From contig NC_016472.1 in the NCBI RefSeq assembly GCF_000226095.1, positions 4,774,001 to 4,838,000 of the forward strand: a DNA stretch of 64,000 nt, given 5' to 3'. Numbering within the stretch: the stretch's first letter is position 1; each line of letters starts with the position of its first letter. The stretch comes from Thermothelomyces thermophilus ATCC 42464. Its lineage: Eukaryota > Ascomycota > Sordariomycetes > Sordariales > Chaetomiaceae. The position numbers were made by a program, and so were the translations under genes. This document shows positions 9,398 to 22,175 of the stretch, one piece after another. The notes under the pieces were generated by a model. It did no database searches and was not told where the DNA came from. It was given only the letters and a program-made list of their open reading frames with translations.

Positions 9398-12300
9398 CGT
9401 GGGCGTGTTCTAATCAAATTCGTGATTCGATTTACAGACTTGAGAGGAAGCAAAAGCTCCGTGTTGTTACACAGCCAAGTACACCGTTGTCTGCCCGAAA
9501 GTTCAACAGGTAACAAGAACCGGTCGAGCCGAGGCGGTTTTGCAGATTGTGCTAGCGTGGTGAAGAGGACCGAGCGAGGGACCAAACGGGGGTTTCATCC
9601 AGTAAAGAGGAAACGAGGGGATGGAAAGAAAAGGGCTGGAGAAAGTCGAGGGACGGGGTCCAGATAGATTGCGGGAGAGCAATGGACGGCTGGCTTCCGA
9701 CTGCAAACAATGTTGCCCAGGAAGGCAGGGAGCTCGAATTAATAAGGACAATCGCTTGGACCCAGAAGAGATCAAGAAAGCAGCAGTGCGCTTTTGCAGA
9801 CCCTCCAGGGATTCATGTGCCTGCAGGGGTCGGCGAGTTGATGCAGTGGGGAAGAGGGGTGCCTGCGAATGGACCGGGTAGGGACAGCTGATGCTTGGCC
9901 CTGCAAAACTGCAGCCGCGCCAGGAGACGGGACCCGCCCAGGAGCCACTGGCACATGGGAGGGAAGTCACTTCCTAGTCCTGCAGACCGTTACGTTGGAC
10001 CTTCCACATCCGTTATCTTTCGCAGCAAGCAGGCACGACCTTGCCGTAACCTGAAACCGCTCTCAAGAGATCGCAGTCATTTATTGCTTTCCCGTGCTTC
10101 TGAGATCGCCATCTTCCGAAAAGTTAAGTGACCCGCTGCTGAGTTCCAAGTTGCCTACCTCGCTCATGAAGGGTGCCTCTCTTGACCCGTGGCTTGACTG
10201 CGCAAGGGACGCGCTCAACACGGTGTGCGGTACTGTAACCCTTGATCCTCTGCAACCGTTTCGGACAACCTAGCGCTACTATGTCATTATACCCGCCACC
10301 CCCTCCCCCCTCCACCTCCCCTCCCGCGGACCATCCGGGAATTAGCTCTTGGAACTGTGGATTTGATGACGAAAATCATCCAACACGCGAGAGCACAACT
10401 TTGGCGCACTCGGACTCTCTCACGAAGGGTGCGCTCCGTATGGCCGGCGCTGCCAAAAGGGAAACTGGTAAACAACCCCAGTTTTGTCACCATGACAGCA
10501 GCCTCGTACGACCCGCATTGGGGCAACTTGCAAACACAATCCTAGGCCTTTCTCCTGGTATACACTAAATTTTACTGGCCGTACACTACACTAGTGTCTG
10601 TTGCGAGGATCAACGCCACGGGAGATCAGGGACGCAAGAACGCATCTGACAGGATGCGACTGACACCAATGGGACTGACATGATTGGTCTCTTACCATGG
10701 TAAGCGGCTCCCCGAGCCCGCCGAGTAACCTTTTTCTGGGGTTCCCAAAACTCCATACTCGCATGAGTTCTCGTCTTCTTGGCGCACATGCCGAGCTTGA
10801 GATCCTAGTGTACACTACCTTACCTACCTAGGTACCTACTTCCGCATGGGTATATGTACCAATCCTGCACACCCGTATCGCCCCGACTTGCAAATCGCAG
10901 CTTTTCTACATTCTGGTGTTTGTTTATGATTCCCAATGTTTCTCAGCCAGAGTCTGCATGCGACACCGCCGATACGCAAACAAGGCTGAAGTGCTGGGCC
11001 CAAACTGGGTCTGTACGTACACTGGATTCCTGTTGGTGTGTTGGGTCTTCGGCATTGCAGTCATATGATGACGTCAACAGGTACATGGGGTTATGGATCC
11101 GTGCCTCGAGTGCTCCACTGATTGAGTCCACCAGAAACAAGGTACGAACTATTTACTCGCACACAGCACTATGTTGAGGCAGTTGTGTCGCCGCGGAACG
11201 GATGTGCATGATAACACGGATGATAATTGTGCGCAGAAAACCATCACGGTGGAGGTGCAGAGAATGCATCCCGCGAGCAATCGGGACGCCATGTGCTCCG
11301 AGCCGCCATCACGTTGAATTAAGGTTGTTGTCATCCCCTGTCATGGTGATTGTCTCGACATTCTTACTCGGCGCGCAAACATTCTCGTAACGCAAACAGT
11401 GTGGTGTTGTCAAACCGACAGTGTTGGCAAATGTAGGGCATCGCCCTTCCGCTGCCTCGAGCGCTCTCTCAGCGCGCGCATTCGCAGGTCAGTCTCGCCA
11501 TCTAATGATGACACTCTCCGCTCGAGTACGGAGTATTTGCACTTAATTGAACTGGAAGGTTCTATCGCGGTCTGGGCCCTTTGAACAGCGCACCCTGGTG
11601 GAGCAAGGTCCCGTTTTTTCGTATCCATCGTAGCGTTTTGAAACGGAGACTTATCAAATGAATGAAATTCACAGTAGACCACAGTACGGAGACGGCAGCC
11701 GTAAGGCATGCGACAATACCGACGGCGTCGAACAACTACCCAACGATCTTCCCGTTTTATACGACTTCTTACATGTTTACGGATAGGGAGCTACCAAGAT
11801 ATGCTGCTTTGACAACGTATGCCTGCTAGACGTCAGAGCAGTCAGGTTCCTTCGCGTTTGCTAGGAAGTTTGCTATACACCAAAATGGACTTGGAATGCG
11901 CTTATTAACCCGAAACGCCATTGCCATGTAGAGGAACCTGTCTCAGGATGGCAAGAAAACCTCAGATTGTACGTTTCTCCGATCCGAATTTCTCCCAGCT
12001 TCCTTCGACGTTCAAACTCGCGACGTGGCCGGGGTTCTGAGCCGGACGGCGGCTCCTCGGTTGATCGTCCGTTGAGCGACCAGCTGGCAGACTGCCACCA
12101 GGGCAGGGGAAGAGAAACAGAAGGGGACCGGGGGGGGGAGGGGGGTGGGGTTCCGGGAGTGTGGTGCTAAATTCGGCCTTGCGTTGGACCCTTGTTCTCA
12201 ACACCGACATGGTTTTGTGACATGCCATTTCAGCTTCCGGGGCACCAGTCGCGAACGGAGTTGGGTGTCTCCAAGCCCCAAAAGTGGTTTTCCACGGACA

Positions 12301-13402
12301 GAATGCTCCGGCAGCTTGGCCTGGATCGCCCAAAACCACGACCGTCACTTCGACTTTGTGCTACAACCCGTTTCTTTCCCGGAGATGGTGCTCGGCTGGC
12401 AGGAACGGGGTGAGAACGAAAGGTAACGCTAGCTACACATCCTTACTTACTAGTAGGGTTCCATAGTGTAAACTCTCACTGTGGCGATGGGGGCTAGGCG
12501 GTGCTTAGCCTCGACAGAAGAGGCAAGTGGATAACATGGCACAGAGCTTTGTGAGAAAAAGTGACGAAAGCCTGGCGTTGGACCCAGCCCGCACAGCCAT
12601 GGGATCCGGGGTTCTGCCATCTTCTGCCCATCAACGTTCTGCGATTGAGGAAGCGGACCCCGGCCATGGGGTGAAGCGGGATCGAACTTTTGGCCGGCGA
12701 TCGAGAACACCTTGGGCCCCTCGCCAAAAGCCCATGCGGGACGGCCCCACTTGGCGTTTCCAGGGCCCTGGCCCAGTTTGGCCCCTGTTGTTCCCAGTGC
12801 CCAGTTCGGCGCGCTGGAGGCTGGGCAATTGGGCCGTTCCTGATTTCTCGCGAGTCCAAGGCGGGGTCGCCTAATCGAAAAAAATGCAGTGAGCTTCTGG
12901 GTGCGAGCAGCCGCCGGCAGGGAAGCTACACTAGTGTCGGAGTGTGGAGCGTGGAGCGCGGAGAGCAGGGCGTACACTATACTACACTCGTGTTGGAGTA
13001 AATTCTCCGAGTTGTCTACTATGTATGTACGAAGTAGTGTATGTATGTACATACATGCACCACTGTTACTGTACGGCGTACCTGGTTGATAACGGTCAAT
13101 CATCTGCGTCCTAGTACTGTACTGTGCAAGTACCGCGTATATGTGGGATCACTATTCCGTAGTGCACATTGACTGGGCTTGCTGATTGCCGCCGTATCCA
13201 GACCAGCACGGTGGGCGGGGACGAGACGGTGTGACTGGGATCTTGCCAGATGCAGAAGCGCTCACAGTGACGGCATTCAGCTGTTCGCGGCTCCAGGGAC
13301 GTCGATCCCAGCCAGCCGTTTGTGTAGGCCACTTTGGGTGGGAAACAGAAACACAGTGGAAAGACAGGCCCGGAGCATCTTCTCCGGAGTATCTTCTCCG
13401 GA
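9398..13402. other. Gene-poor spacer (about 4 kb)
   Basis: Probable promoter of the zinc-finger gene at its left edge, then no coding gene I can support. It holds several copies of palindromic sequence: ACACTAGTGT at 10588-10597 and 12928-12937, and TAGTGTACACTA at 10806-10817. At 13377-13402 a 14-bp unit containing ATCTTCTCCGGA is duplicated immediately beside the mitochondrial insertion. Confidence 0.5.
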
Positions 13403-13798
13403 CGATCAAAGTAAATAGTATAAAGAATTCTCTTTTAGTTACATCAGTTATATTTTCTTCAAAGAATTTACTGAAAGATCCACCAAATGAAATTCTATTA
13501 TACATATATATTGTATATGCTGCAGATAATACAATAGAAGAGCTAGCAAATATACCTAATAAAGGTAATCTTTCAAATGTACCATAAAGAGACATAAACT
13601 CCCCCACAAAATTTAGAGTTAAAGGTACTCCACAATTACCTAAAGATAAAATGAAAAATAGTATAGAAAATAAAGGCATTACCTGAGCGGCTCCTTTATA
13701 GAAATAAATTAATCTAGTACCTGATCTATCATAAAGTACTCCACCTGCGCATATAAATAATCCACTTGAGACAAATCCGTGCGCTAAACCTAGCAGCC
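13403..13798 (-). pseudogene. Nuclear insertion of mitochondrial DNA: ND4 C-terminal fragment (NUMT)
   Basis: A sharp AT-rich block that reads on the minus strand as about 130 residues of NADH dehydrogenase subunit 4: LGLAHGFVSSGLFICAGGVL, then YKGAAQVMPLFSILFFILSL, CGVPLTLNFVGEFMSLYG, AAYTIYMYNRISFGGSFSKF, and it breaks off at EFFILFTLIV. These are hallmark ND4 transmembrane segments. Base composition switches from GC-rich to AT-rich and back at both edges. The frame has no stop in the standard code, and I see no sign of RIP, so the insertion looks recent. It lacks the N-terminal two thirds and the C-terminal end of ND4 and should not be functional in the nucleus. Edges are estimated to within about 10 bp. 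Confidence 0.92.
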
Positions 13799-16016
13799 AA
13801 GAGTACAAAAGAAAGACAACACCACGGGGGGAGGTAGTTTTCGTATGATATGGTATGGTGCGGTATCGTATAGATAAACATCCATCATGCGACGGACCCC
13901 TAGGGAGTAGTTGCGGCATCTCGTAGAAGCCTGTGGAACGCGGGGGAACAGCAGGCGATTGTAAACCCCAGAGTGCGCCCTGCCCAAGTCAAGCCCCAGT
14001 GGATGCTCCGGGGCTTGACGAGAGCATGAACATCCTCTGAGCACAGTACACTGTTCTCCCTCCGTATCCACGCTGCCGCTCCATCCGAGAATCGTTCGAT
14101 GGCTGTCGCACTGATGCTTCATTCATACTCGAGGTGTTCTACATGTGTGTTTTAGAGTGTCTCGCCTCTTGCGATCGATAATCATTCGGGACCTCCCCAA
14201 CGGCTAAAACACTGACAAGGACGAAGTTGCCTCCTTTGCGATAGATTTGCGAATAGATGAAGAGTTTGTGCCGCGTCGATCCAAGCGAGACGCGGCGGCG
14301 GGTCGGCCTCTGCCGTGTCGAAGCCCTTCGATCGATCGATCGGTCGGTGGGGTCGCTGCCGCCATTCCGCGGAGACAGCCCCGTCTCCCCCGCGGCGGCG
14401 GCCAACGATATTCTCGTTACTTCGTAGTGTACTCCGTACTCTGTTGTCACCCGCACGAGATACCCTGCATCTTCCCAGCCAGAACCCTTGGAAAGATGGA
14501 CCCCTCCTCTTGTCCCTGCCCCGCTGACTGACTGACCCCGTCGATCGATGGCCGGCGAGGCAGCAGACGAAAGCTCGTAATACATAGTAGTATGTAACTC
14601 GAGAAGCGCAGGACCGAACACTAGTTGCCAACCAATGCCGGCGCACGCCGTCCTCTAGGGTCCCCTATGACGTTGTTCAATTCGGACACCTCTAGCACCC
14701 TTCGTTCCCCAGCTGGTGCAGCGCAGCGACACCACCCGCTCCACGATCGCACGACAACACAAACCCATCATCATCATTCGCAACATGATTTCGGATTTTT
14801 TGCACTACAATTAGCCACTTGCATGCAATCCTCGGCTCGGGCATGCACACGACAGGCGATGCAGCAAGCAGACCACGCAGTGCACTGCTGGGTTCGTAGA
14901 ACCTGCATGGCAACCACATGTTGTTTTTCCTTGTTTTTCTTCTAAACTTTTCCGGGGAAGGAAAACCAGCTGGTGTCTCTCCCGTTCGGAAGGAGCCTTG
15001 GCTGAGACTTAAAACCACGCCTTTGCTAGGGAACCTTCCTTTTACTCTCACGCATGCCGTAGTGGGCGGTCTTCTCGATCAACTCGACAGAAGTGGGCGG
15101 CGAGGCAACAAAGGTGTTATACTCGATAGGATGAACCAAGGGACGATCGATGGAAGCTAAAAAAGCCTGATTGGATGGGCTCGTCTGATCAATCCCGAGA
15201 AATCTGCTCCAAGGTGCTGGGGGTCACAACGACCCCTAGCGGAAGATCCTGAGGAGGACGCTCGGGATACGCACACAATGGTGGGTTGCAGAATTCGCCT
15301 TGCGGTGCCTGTTGAAAGATTGGCGCCATGGCATTCTGCCTGATCAGACATGGGATTCTCGAGAATGCCATAGCCCCTCGGGCAATGCGGGGGTCTCACA
15401 GAAGCTCTCCTCCTCCCAATGGGGTAGAGCCTAGGCCTTGGATTATCCAACCAGTGAGGACTGTTTTGCGGTCGCCAGCACGGCACTGTGCCGCTCCCTA
15501 GGAAATCCGCAGCGTGTTGAGAGGATGAGCAGTAGTGTACCTCGCATGGTCGAATATCGTACCACTTTCTGAGTGGAGGCAGGGTCATATGCCAGGGTGA
15601 GCCTCTCCGAGTCACCGTTGGGTGACGAAACTCAACAACAAGCTTGACAGGTTCTCACAAAACACCTCGAGACTTGCGTTCAGGAAACTTACAGCACAGC
15701 ATGAGTATGCGAGGCACCCAGAAGCCGAGGAATTTTGAAGCCGTGTTCTTCTTAGCTAGTTAGATCAAGAAAGACAACCTCTGGCGGTCTCTTCAGCGGC
15801 CATCGTCATCGTGCCCTCGCGCGCCGCCTAAACTCGTAACCGCCCACAAACTGCCTGCACTACGCGTAACACGAACCGCCACAGACTCATCAGCACTGCA
15901 TACCATGATGTATCTATAGACTAAAAAATCACACGAGTTGCTCGCGCCACAGTACCTTTACAAACAACAATCCCCCCTTTCCCCTCTTCCCCAATCCCAA
16001 AAAAAGTGATGATGAC
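13799..16016. other. No gene recognised
   Basis: Spacer between the ND4 insertion and the 3' end of PRP31. Frames up to about 160 codons occur (for example 14139-14621 and 15157-15615, minus strand), but they show no motif, no splice logic and GC-skew-type composition. A TACTCCGTAC element lies at about 14429. The last roughly 100 bp are probably the PRP31 3' UTR. Confidence 0.45.
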
Positions 16017-17965
16017 TTATGACTTGGTTGAGCCCGTATCGAGCTTCTTGCTGGGTGGCAGCTCGGGCTTTTTGAAACCATCGTTGCCACTTCCCCCGCC
16101 CACTTGCGTGAACGCCCCGCTCTTGAACCAACGGTCCTCGTCCGCCTTGCGCTTCCGGTTCAGCTCGGCCTGCACCTTGGGGTCCACCAGCTCCAGGCCC
16201 TGGCTCGACGTGAACGCCAGAGAAGAGACCGTGCCCGCCGTAGTCGAGCCCAGGGTTGTCCCGACGCCTGACGTTCGCAAACCCTTGCTGCTGGCCAGGC
16301 TGAGGTTGCCCACGCCGGCACTGCCGCCTCCGGCGAGGCCCCTGAGAGACGAGGCGCTGCCGCTGGCGAGCGAGCTTGCCCCACCCCAACCCTTGCTCTT
16401 CGCGCTGAGCTTGGCCCGGGTGCGGTTGTCGATCTGGGCCACGCGCAGCCGCCCGTCGTCTCGCTGTCCGAGCATTCCCAAGCCCTTGGTGCTGTCGCCC
16501 ACTCCGTAGCCGACCTCCTGTTCCTCCTTGCCAAACGCCACACGGTTCTGTGCCTTGCGCAGCTCCGTCATGGCCGTCGCCTCCTTGGCCTTGCGCGCCC
16601 GGCGGCCGCCACGTTTCCGGCTCGGCTTGTCGTCCGGCGCCGGCAGAGGCCGCGCGGCCTTGCTCAGGGGCTTCTGTTGCAGTTTGTCCAGACGGTCGAG
16701 GCACTCGTCTTTTAGTCGCTCGCCTTCGGAGCCGTCGCGGAACTGGTGGAAGCAGTCGGTGCGGGCGCACATGACGATCTTGTTGGCAAACATCTTGATG
16801 GCTTGTTTCTTGAGGTCGCTCGGTATGCTCCGGATCACGGGAGACTGGAAGATAAATCCCTGATGCCGGATGCCGACGTTGGTGGCCAGCGCCGCGCTGG
16901 CCTGCTTCTTGGATCCCCACGCAGGTAGGTTGCAGGCCGGCGTCTTGGAAAGGGCCGTCAGGCCGCCGGCCTGGTTGAGCAGCTGTGCCGCCGTCAAGGA
17001 GCCAATGAGTGCCGTCAAGTTGGGCGCGAAGATGTTCATACGCGACTGCACATACTCGGTCAAGGTTTTCTTGGCCTTGTCCAGGTCAATCACCATCTCG
17101 CATGCTTGAATCACCCGCTGGAGCTGGTCTTCTGGCATGGCCTGACCCTTGGACGTCGTGGCCTCTACCGTGACAATCATCAAGGACGGCCCATCGAGAA
17201 CCTGCTTGAGCGTGACCCCCAGCGGGTTATTTGTTGACGATTGCAGAGTCTTGATGCTTTCCGAGTCCATCGGCCCGTTGCCCAGAATGGCCACGACCTT
17301 TGCATACTCGAGGGGGTTGGTAATCAAGGTCTCGAGCTCCGGGAACCGCACCGAGTAGTGGTCTCTGATGAACTTGTGCACAAGGACAATCTCGTTGTCG
17401 ATTTGCGTCGAGAGACTGTTGGACTGGGTCAAGAGGTGGTACTCGGGGTGGTCTTCCACGTTGCCAACATTCTCTGTCGACTGAGCGGGTTGCGACTGAT
17501 AATATGCGATTTTCTGCAGCGTTCGAGGCATGGTGTCAGGGCTACTTCCCAAGATAGATGTAAACGCTTTTTCCACGGCTCGAGAGGGGTTCGGATGGGG
17601 TCGAAAAGCGGAAGGCTACTAACCTCAAGTACCGGCATTAAGGTCTTCATTAGACCTGCCACGGTCCGCACATCGCGAACGCCCCCTAATTGCATCTTTT
17701 CTATTTTGGCCTTCGCGTCGTCGTCGTCATGGTCGCCGGCCGCAGCCGAAGTAGGGCTTTCGTCGGCCCCGTCCATCATATTGGCATCTTCGTCCTCGTC
17801 TGCATCCTCGTCGCGCGCCTCCTCCATGGCGGTGTCTTCTCCATTTGCACGCGCGCCATCTGAGAGACCCGCCCCGCCAAAAAGACCATCGTCATGTTCG
17901 TCGCCGCCTGCTTCTGATCCGGAACCTTCGAAGTCTTGGAGGAGCTCGTCTGCGAGCGTCGACAT
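16017..17965 (-). CDS. prp31: Pre-mRNA splicing factor Prp31 (U4/U6 snRNP)
   Basis: Nuclear protein that binds U4 snRNA with Snu13/15.5K and bridges the U4/U6.U5 tri-snRNP. Two exons, 17965-17624 and 17513-16017, give 611-612 residues. The 110-nt intron has donor GAG/GTTAGT, branch CTGAC, acceptor CTGCAG, joining MKTLMPVLE to KIAYYQSQ. The N-terminus is highly acidic, starting MSTLADELLQDFEGSGSE, the usual Prp31 opening. The NOSIC/Nop domain follows: LVHKFIRDHYSVRFPELETL, ESRM-like SRMNIFAPNLTALIGS, and GGLTALSKTPACNLPAWGSK. Then come KRGGRRARKAKE and the C-terminal SSLAFTSSQGLELVDP block, both diagnostic of Prp31. An upstream in-frame extension to 18043 exists, but 17965 matches the family start. 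Divergent from CLF1. Confidence 0.97.
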
Positions 17966-18532
17966 ATCGGCAAACTTCTTCGCAATATGGAATGACGGGA
18001 CTAAATGGTGATCCTCTTGGTAATGCGAACTGAGCAGTATCAAAGAGTTGGGGGAGGAGAGGCGATTCGGGAAGAGTTGTTGACGTGATAGGGTTGGGGG
18101 TGAATCTGGAAGGGAATGTGAAGAGGCTCTTGAGGCAAGAAGCTAGGCAGTGTGGGTCTTCACTTGCAGCGCAGCGGCTTGGCGATGCGCGTGGAGAGGC
18201 CGCAGTGGGACCTACAACGGACTACGGATTACACCACTACATCCATACAACAAAGTTATGTCCTTCCGTATTCCGTAGTGAACTACGAGTTGAGAACCAG
18301 CGACCTGCCAGTGTACGGCCCTTCCAAACTTTCCTTGGACATCAGTGCTGCGCGTTTCCTCTCTCCATATTGTAAGGTACGGCATCAGCCTGAGGGTCGC
18401 GGTTCGGAGAAGAGGAAAAGAAAAAAAAAAAAATCGACAACTACAAAGTTCTAGTTCAGTCGGTGCGCATTTTTCACGCGTATTCTGCGCAGCGATCTCA
18501 ATTGCACTGACCATCCGTCGACAGCCGATACC
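17966..18532. promoter_or_regulatory. Shared divergent promoter of PRP31 and CLF1
   Basis: 567 bp separates two start codons pointing away from each other, both of spliceosome genes. It contains a long A run (about 18419-18433) near the CLF1 side. No specific factor site is claimed. Confidence 0.5.
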
Positions 18533-20659
18533 ATGGAGTCTTCACGTGGCCCCCCAAGGGTCAAGAACAAGGCGCCCGCGCCGGTGCAGATTTCGGCCGA
18601 GCAGCTCCTTCGCGAGGCCGTGGATCGCCAGGAGACAGCCATTCAGAAGCCGACGCAGCGGTTCGCCGATCTCGAAGAGCTGAAGGAATACCAGGGTCGG
18701 AAGCGCCGCGAATTCGAGGACTACATCCGCCGCAACCGCCTCCGCCTCGCCAACTGGTTCCAGTACGCCCAGTGGGAGCTCGAGCAGAAGGAATTTGCGC
18801 GCGCCCGATCCGTCTTCGAGCGCGCCCTAGATGTTCACCCGAACAACACACGTGGGTTTCCGGCTCATTTGCCTCGTTCCGAACCTTCTGGTAAACCGTA
18901 TGTGACGGGTGCTGACCGTACGACAGAGCTGTGGATCAGGTATATCGAAGCCGAGATCAAGAACCGAAACATCAATCATGCGCGCAACCTCCTCGACCGC
19001 GCAGTCACCCGGCTGCCGCGCGTTCCCAAGCTGTGGTACAAGTACCTCTGGGTCATGGAGATGCTTGGGGACATCCCCGGGACCCGCCAAGTGTTCGACA
19101 GGTGGATGAAGTGGGAGCCCGACGAGGACGCCTGGAATGCCTACATCAAGCTGGAGAAGCGGTACGGAGAATACGACAGGGCGAGGCAAATCTTTCGACT
19201 CTTCACGGCGGTGCACCCGCAGCCACGGACGTGGCTCAAGTGGGCCAAGTTCGAAGAGGAGTATGGGACGAGTGATATGGTCAGGGAGGTGTTCCAGACC
19301 GCGATCCAAACCATTGCCGAGACATTGGGCGACGACGAGGTCGACGAAAGGTTGTTCATCGCATTCGCCCGGTTCGAGGCACGCCAGAAGGAGTACGAGA
19401 GGGCGCGCGCCATCTACAAGTTCGGCCTTGACAACCTCCCTCGGTCTCGGTCCATGAACCTTCACGCGCAGTACACCACTTTCGAGAAGCAGTTCGGAGA
19501 CAGAGAGGGCGTCGAGGACGTCATCCTGACCAAGAGGAGGAGGCTGTACGAAGAGCAGGTGAAGGAGAACCCGAAGAACTACGACGTCTGGTTCGACTTC
19601 GCCCGGCTAGAGGAGAGCGGAGGCGACGCCGACCGCGTGCGAGAGGTCTATGAGCGGGCCATTGCCCAGGTCCCTCCTACCCAGGAAAAGCGCCACTGGA
19701 GAAGATACATCTTCCTCTTCCTCTTCTACGCCATTTGGGAGGAGCGGGAAGCCAAGGACATCGAACGTGCGCGGCAAATCTACGACACGTGTCTGGGGCT
19801 GATACCGCACAAGAAGTTCACATTTGCCAAGGTATGGGTGGCCAAGGCGCATTTCGAGATTCGTCAGGGACAGCTGGCGGTGGCCCGGAAAACCCTCGGG
19901 CGCGCAATCGGGATGTGTCCCAAAGACAAGCTCTTCAAGGAGTACATCTCGCTGGAGCAACGCCTCTACGAGTTCGAGCGGTGTCGGACGCTGTACGAGA
20001 AGCACGCGCTGTACAACCCATCAAACTGCCAGACATGGATCAAATGGGCCGAGCTGGAACGGGGCTTGGACGATCTGGACCGCACCCGCGCCATCTTCGA
20101 GGTCGCGATCAGCCAGCCCATCCTGGACATGCCCGAGGTGGTCTGGAAGGCATATATCGACTTCGAAGAAGAAGAGGGCGAGTACGAGAGGACTCGCGCG
20201 CTGTACGAGCGTCTCCTCGAGAAGGCCAACCATCCCAAGGTTTGGATCAGCTACGCCCAGTTCGAGATCAACATTCCCGAGGCGGACGAGGGCGGAGAGG
20301 AAGGAGAGGATGCCGAGGAGCGGCCGGTCAGCGAGGAGGCCAAGGCGCGCGCGCGCAAGATTTTCGAGCGCGCGCATCAGAGCATGAAGGATCGCGATCT
20401 CAAGGCCGAGCGCGTGGCGCTGCTGTCTGCCTGGCAGGAGTTTGAGAACGTGCACGGCTCACCCGAGGACATTGAGAGGATCCAGAAGCAGATGCCGCGC
20501 AAGACCAAGAAGAAGAGGAAGCTGGACGACGATACCTGGGAGGAGTACGTCGACTATATCTTCCCAGCCGACGATCAGCAGACCAAGAACCTGTCCAACC
20601 TCCTGGCCATGGCGAATGCTTGGAAGCAAACTGGAGGAAAGATCACAGGCGGCGACTAA
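18533..20659 (+). CDS. clf1: Pre-mRNA splicing factor Clf1/Syf3 (Crooked neck, HAT repeats)
   Basis: Scaffold of the NineTeen (Prp19-associated) complex needed for spliceosome activation. The protein is almost wholly HAT (half-a-TPR) repeats: recurring W-x-x-Y/W...E...ARxIFERAL units such as [45 protein letters not shown] and [13 protein letters not shown], followed by an acidic linker and a basic tail ([13 protein letters not shown]). A 75-nt intron at 18852-18926 (donor GTGGGT, branch GCTGAC, acceptor GACAG) should be removed to restore [13 protein letters not shown]. Its length is a multiple of three and it has no stop, so the unspliced message stays open (708 versus 683 codons). The start [17 protein letters not shown] matches the family N-terminus. 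Divergent from PRP31. Confidence 0.96.
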   Translation: MESSRGPPRVKNKAPAPVQISAEQLLREAVDRQETAIQKPTQRFADLEELKEYQGRKRREFEDYIRRNRLRLANWFQYAQWELEQKEFARARSVFERALDVHPNNTRGFPAHLPRSEPSGKPYVTGADRTTELWIRYIEAEIKNRNINHARNLLDRAVTRLPRVPKLWYKYLWVMEMLGDIPGTRQVFDRWMKWEPDEDAWNAYIKLEKRYGEYDRARQIFRLFTAVHPQPRTWLKWAKFEEEYGTSDMVREVFQTAIQTIAETLGDDEVDERLFIAFARFEARQKEYERARAIYKFGLDNLPRSRSMNLHAQYTTFEKQFGDREGVEDVILTKRRRLYEEQVKENPKNYDVWFDFARLEESGGDADRVREVYERAIAQVPPTQEKRHWRRYIFLFLFYAIWEEREAKDIERARQIYDTCLGLIPHKKFTFAKVWVAKAHFEIRQGQLAVARKTLGRAIGMCPKDKLFKEYISLEQRLYEFERCRTLYEKHALYNPSNCQTWIKWAELERGLDDLDRTRAIFEVAISQPILDMPEVVWKAYIDFEEEEGEYERTRALYERLLEKANHPKVWISYAQFEINIPEADEGGEEGEDAEERPVSEEAKARARKIFERAHQSMKDRDLKAERVALLSAWQEFENVHGSPEDIERIQKQMPRKTKKKRKLDDDTWEEYVDYIFPADDQQTKNLSNLLAMANAWKQTGGKITGGD

Positions 20660-22175
20660 GGCTGTTCTTTTCCTTCTTTTACCGGGGGTGTAGGTTGATC
20701 CAACAGCGTATCCTTTCCATGTTTCCCGAGACAACGGCGCCCGTTTGCTCAGCTCTGCACTGCGCTTCTTCTGCTTCCAATTTATATAGTGTTCACCTCA
20801 GCACTCTTCCTTACTCAGCAATCGTTGAATCTAAATGAGCCGCTCTACCTCCAGTCAACTGGGCAGGTTCCCAACAAGATTCATCTCATTTCAGCAGCCA
20901 CGGCGCCGAAGAAGCTGTAGAGGTTGGCATTCTGGTGGTGGTCGGGTCTGTTCATGGATGACGGAGTCGTAGTGTAACGGTGGAGTAGGGTACCTAATTC
21001 AGGAGTAATGTAGGAAAATAAGGGATCATCCGGAGTCGTTATGATCACTTCGACGCATGTGGAATCTATTCACTTTAAAAGCCTGAAAGGCAAAAGGACC
21101 GGTCGTGATTGCAGATACAGAACATGTCATCATCATCATAGTGTTTTTTTCTCATCAACATCGTCCCTCATGTCCAAAACAAGAAGCATCTCGGAAACAG
21201 TAGAGAAAAAGAGAGAAAAAAAAGGCCGTGAAAGTTCACCGTTCTTGCCCAGCATACTTTGATCGTTCCGGTCGTAGCCAAAGTTCATTTGTCAACCTTC
21301 ATTCATACCCAAACCACAAAGAGCGAGTATCAATGTACCGCCCAACGCTTGCTCGTGGAGTCCGTTGAATGGCGGATGATCAGAAGCGCAAAGAAAAATC
21401 GGGAAAATAATAAGAAACTGAGACGGTGAGCAGTCGAGTCTGGTAGCTCGGGCGACATGACACAAGAGCCGATTTGTTAAGGGCGTGCTCCAGTCCGTAC
21501 AGTGGAAGGAGTTTCCCATCATTGCCGAGACCTTGAATTGCTCATCTGGGGGTCCGCGTTTCACCCGGTCCGCCTTGGTAAGCCGCCCTCAACCTTCTGG
21601 CCGCGTCATCAGGCACGCCCCTCGGTTCGTCCTCTCTGCAAGCCCCATGTGGCGAGGCAATGTCTCAAGCCATCATCATCCTTCAATAGCGGCGGCGATC
21701 GCCTAACACGCGTAAACAGATTAATCAGGACGATATTCCAGAAGTTTACTAGTGAACTTGGGGGGAGAGGAGTGAGCCGCGCAGTGCCAGAACCAGAGTA
21801 TGGAGAGGAAAGGGGATCAGGCAGCCAGTTATGGCTGATTCGGAGAGAGGCCCAAAATGTGCCAGGCGCCGCTCCTCTCGAGGATTGCTGCATCGTCCCA
21901 CTATGCGACGGGGACGGTTCGTACAGCCCGCGGTGGCGGTGGCGGCGGCGGCATCCGTTGGTGGCACGGCTGACCAGAGCCCTGACAGTTGGGGCGGAAT
22001 AGTGCGCATATGAGTGCGGCACATGCCGGACAGCGGGCAGTGACAGTGAAGTTTGCGGCGTTGTGGTCTCAAAATCCGGGGAGCGGTGTCCCAGGGCAAC
22101 TTGATCCGGGAGAAGGGGGGGCGAAGTTTTGAAGCGGCGGGCGAGCGCATGCTGCAAGGGGAGTAATTACCCTCT
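20660..22175. other. Convergent intergenic region, no gene seen
   Basis: Between the 3' ends of CLF1 (+) and the DUF3824-like gene (-). About 1.5 kb with only short frames; probably includes both 3' UTRs. Confidence 0.45.

Noticed and set aside
12655-12700. tRNA-like B-box (GTTCGATCC on the minus strand)
   Set aside because: No matching A-box at the right distance and no cloverleaf could be drawn.
15157-15615. 152-codon minus-strand frame in the gene-poor spacer
   Set aside because: No motif, no coherent composition, no splice partners; not enough to call a gene.
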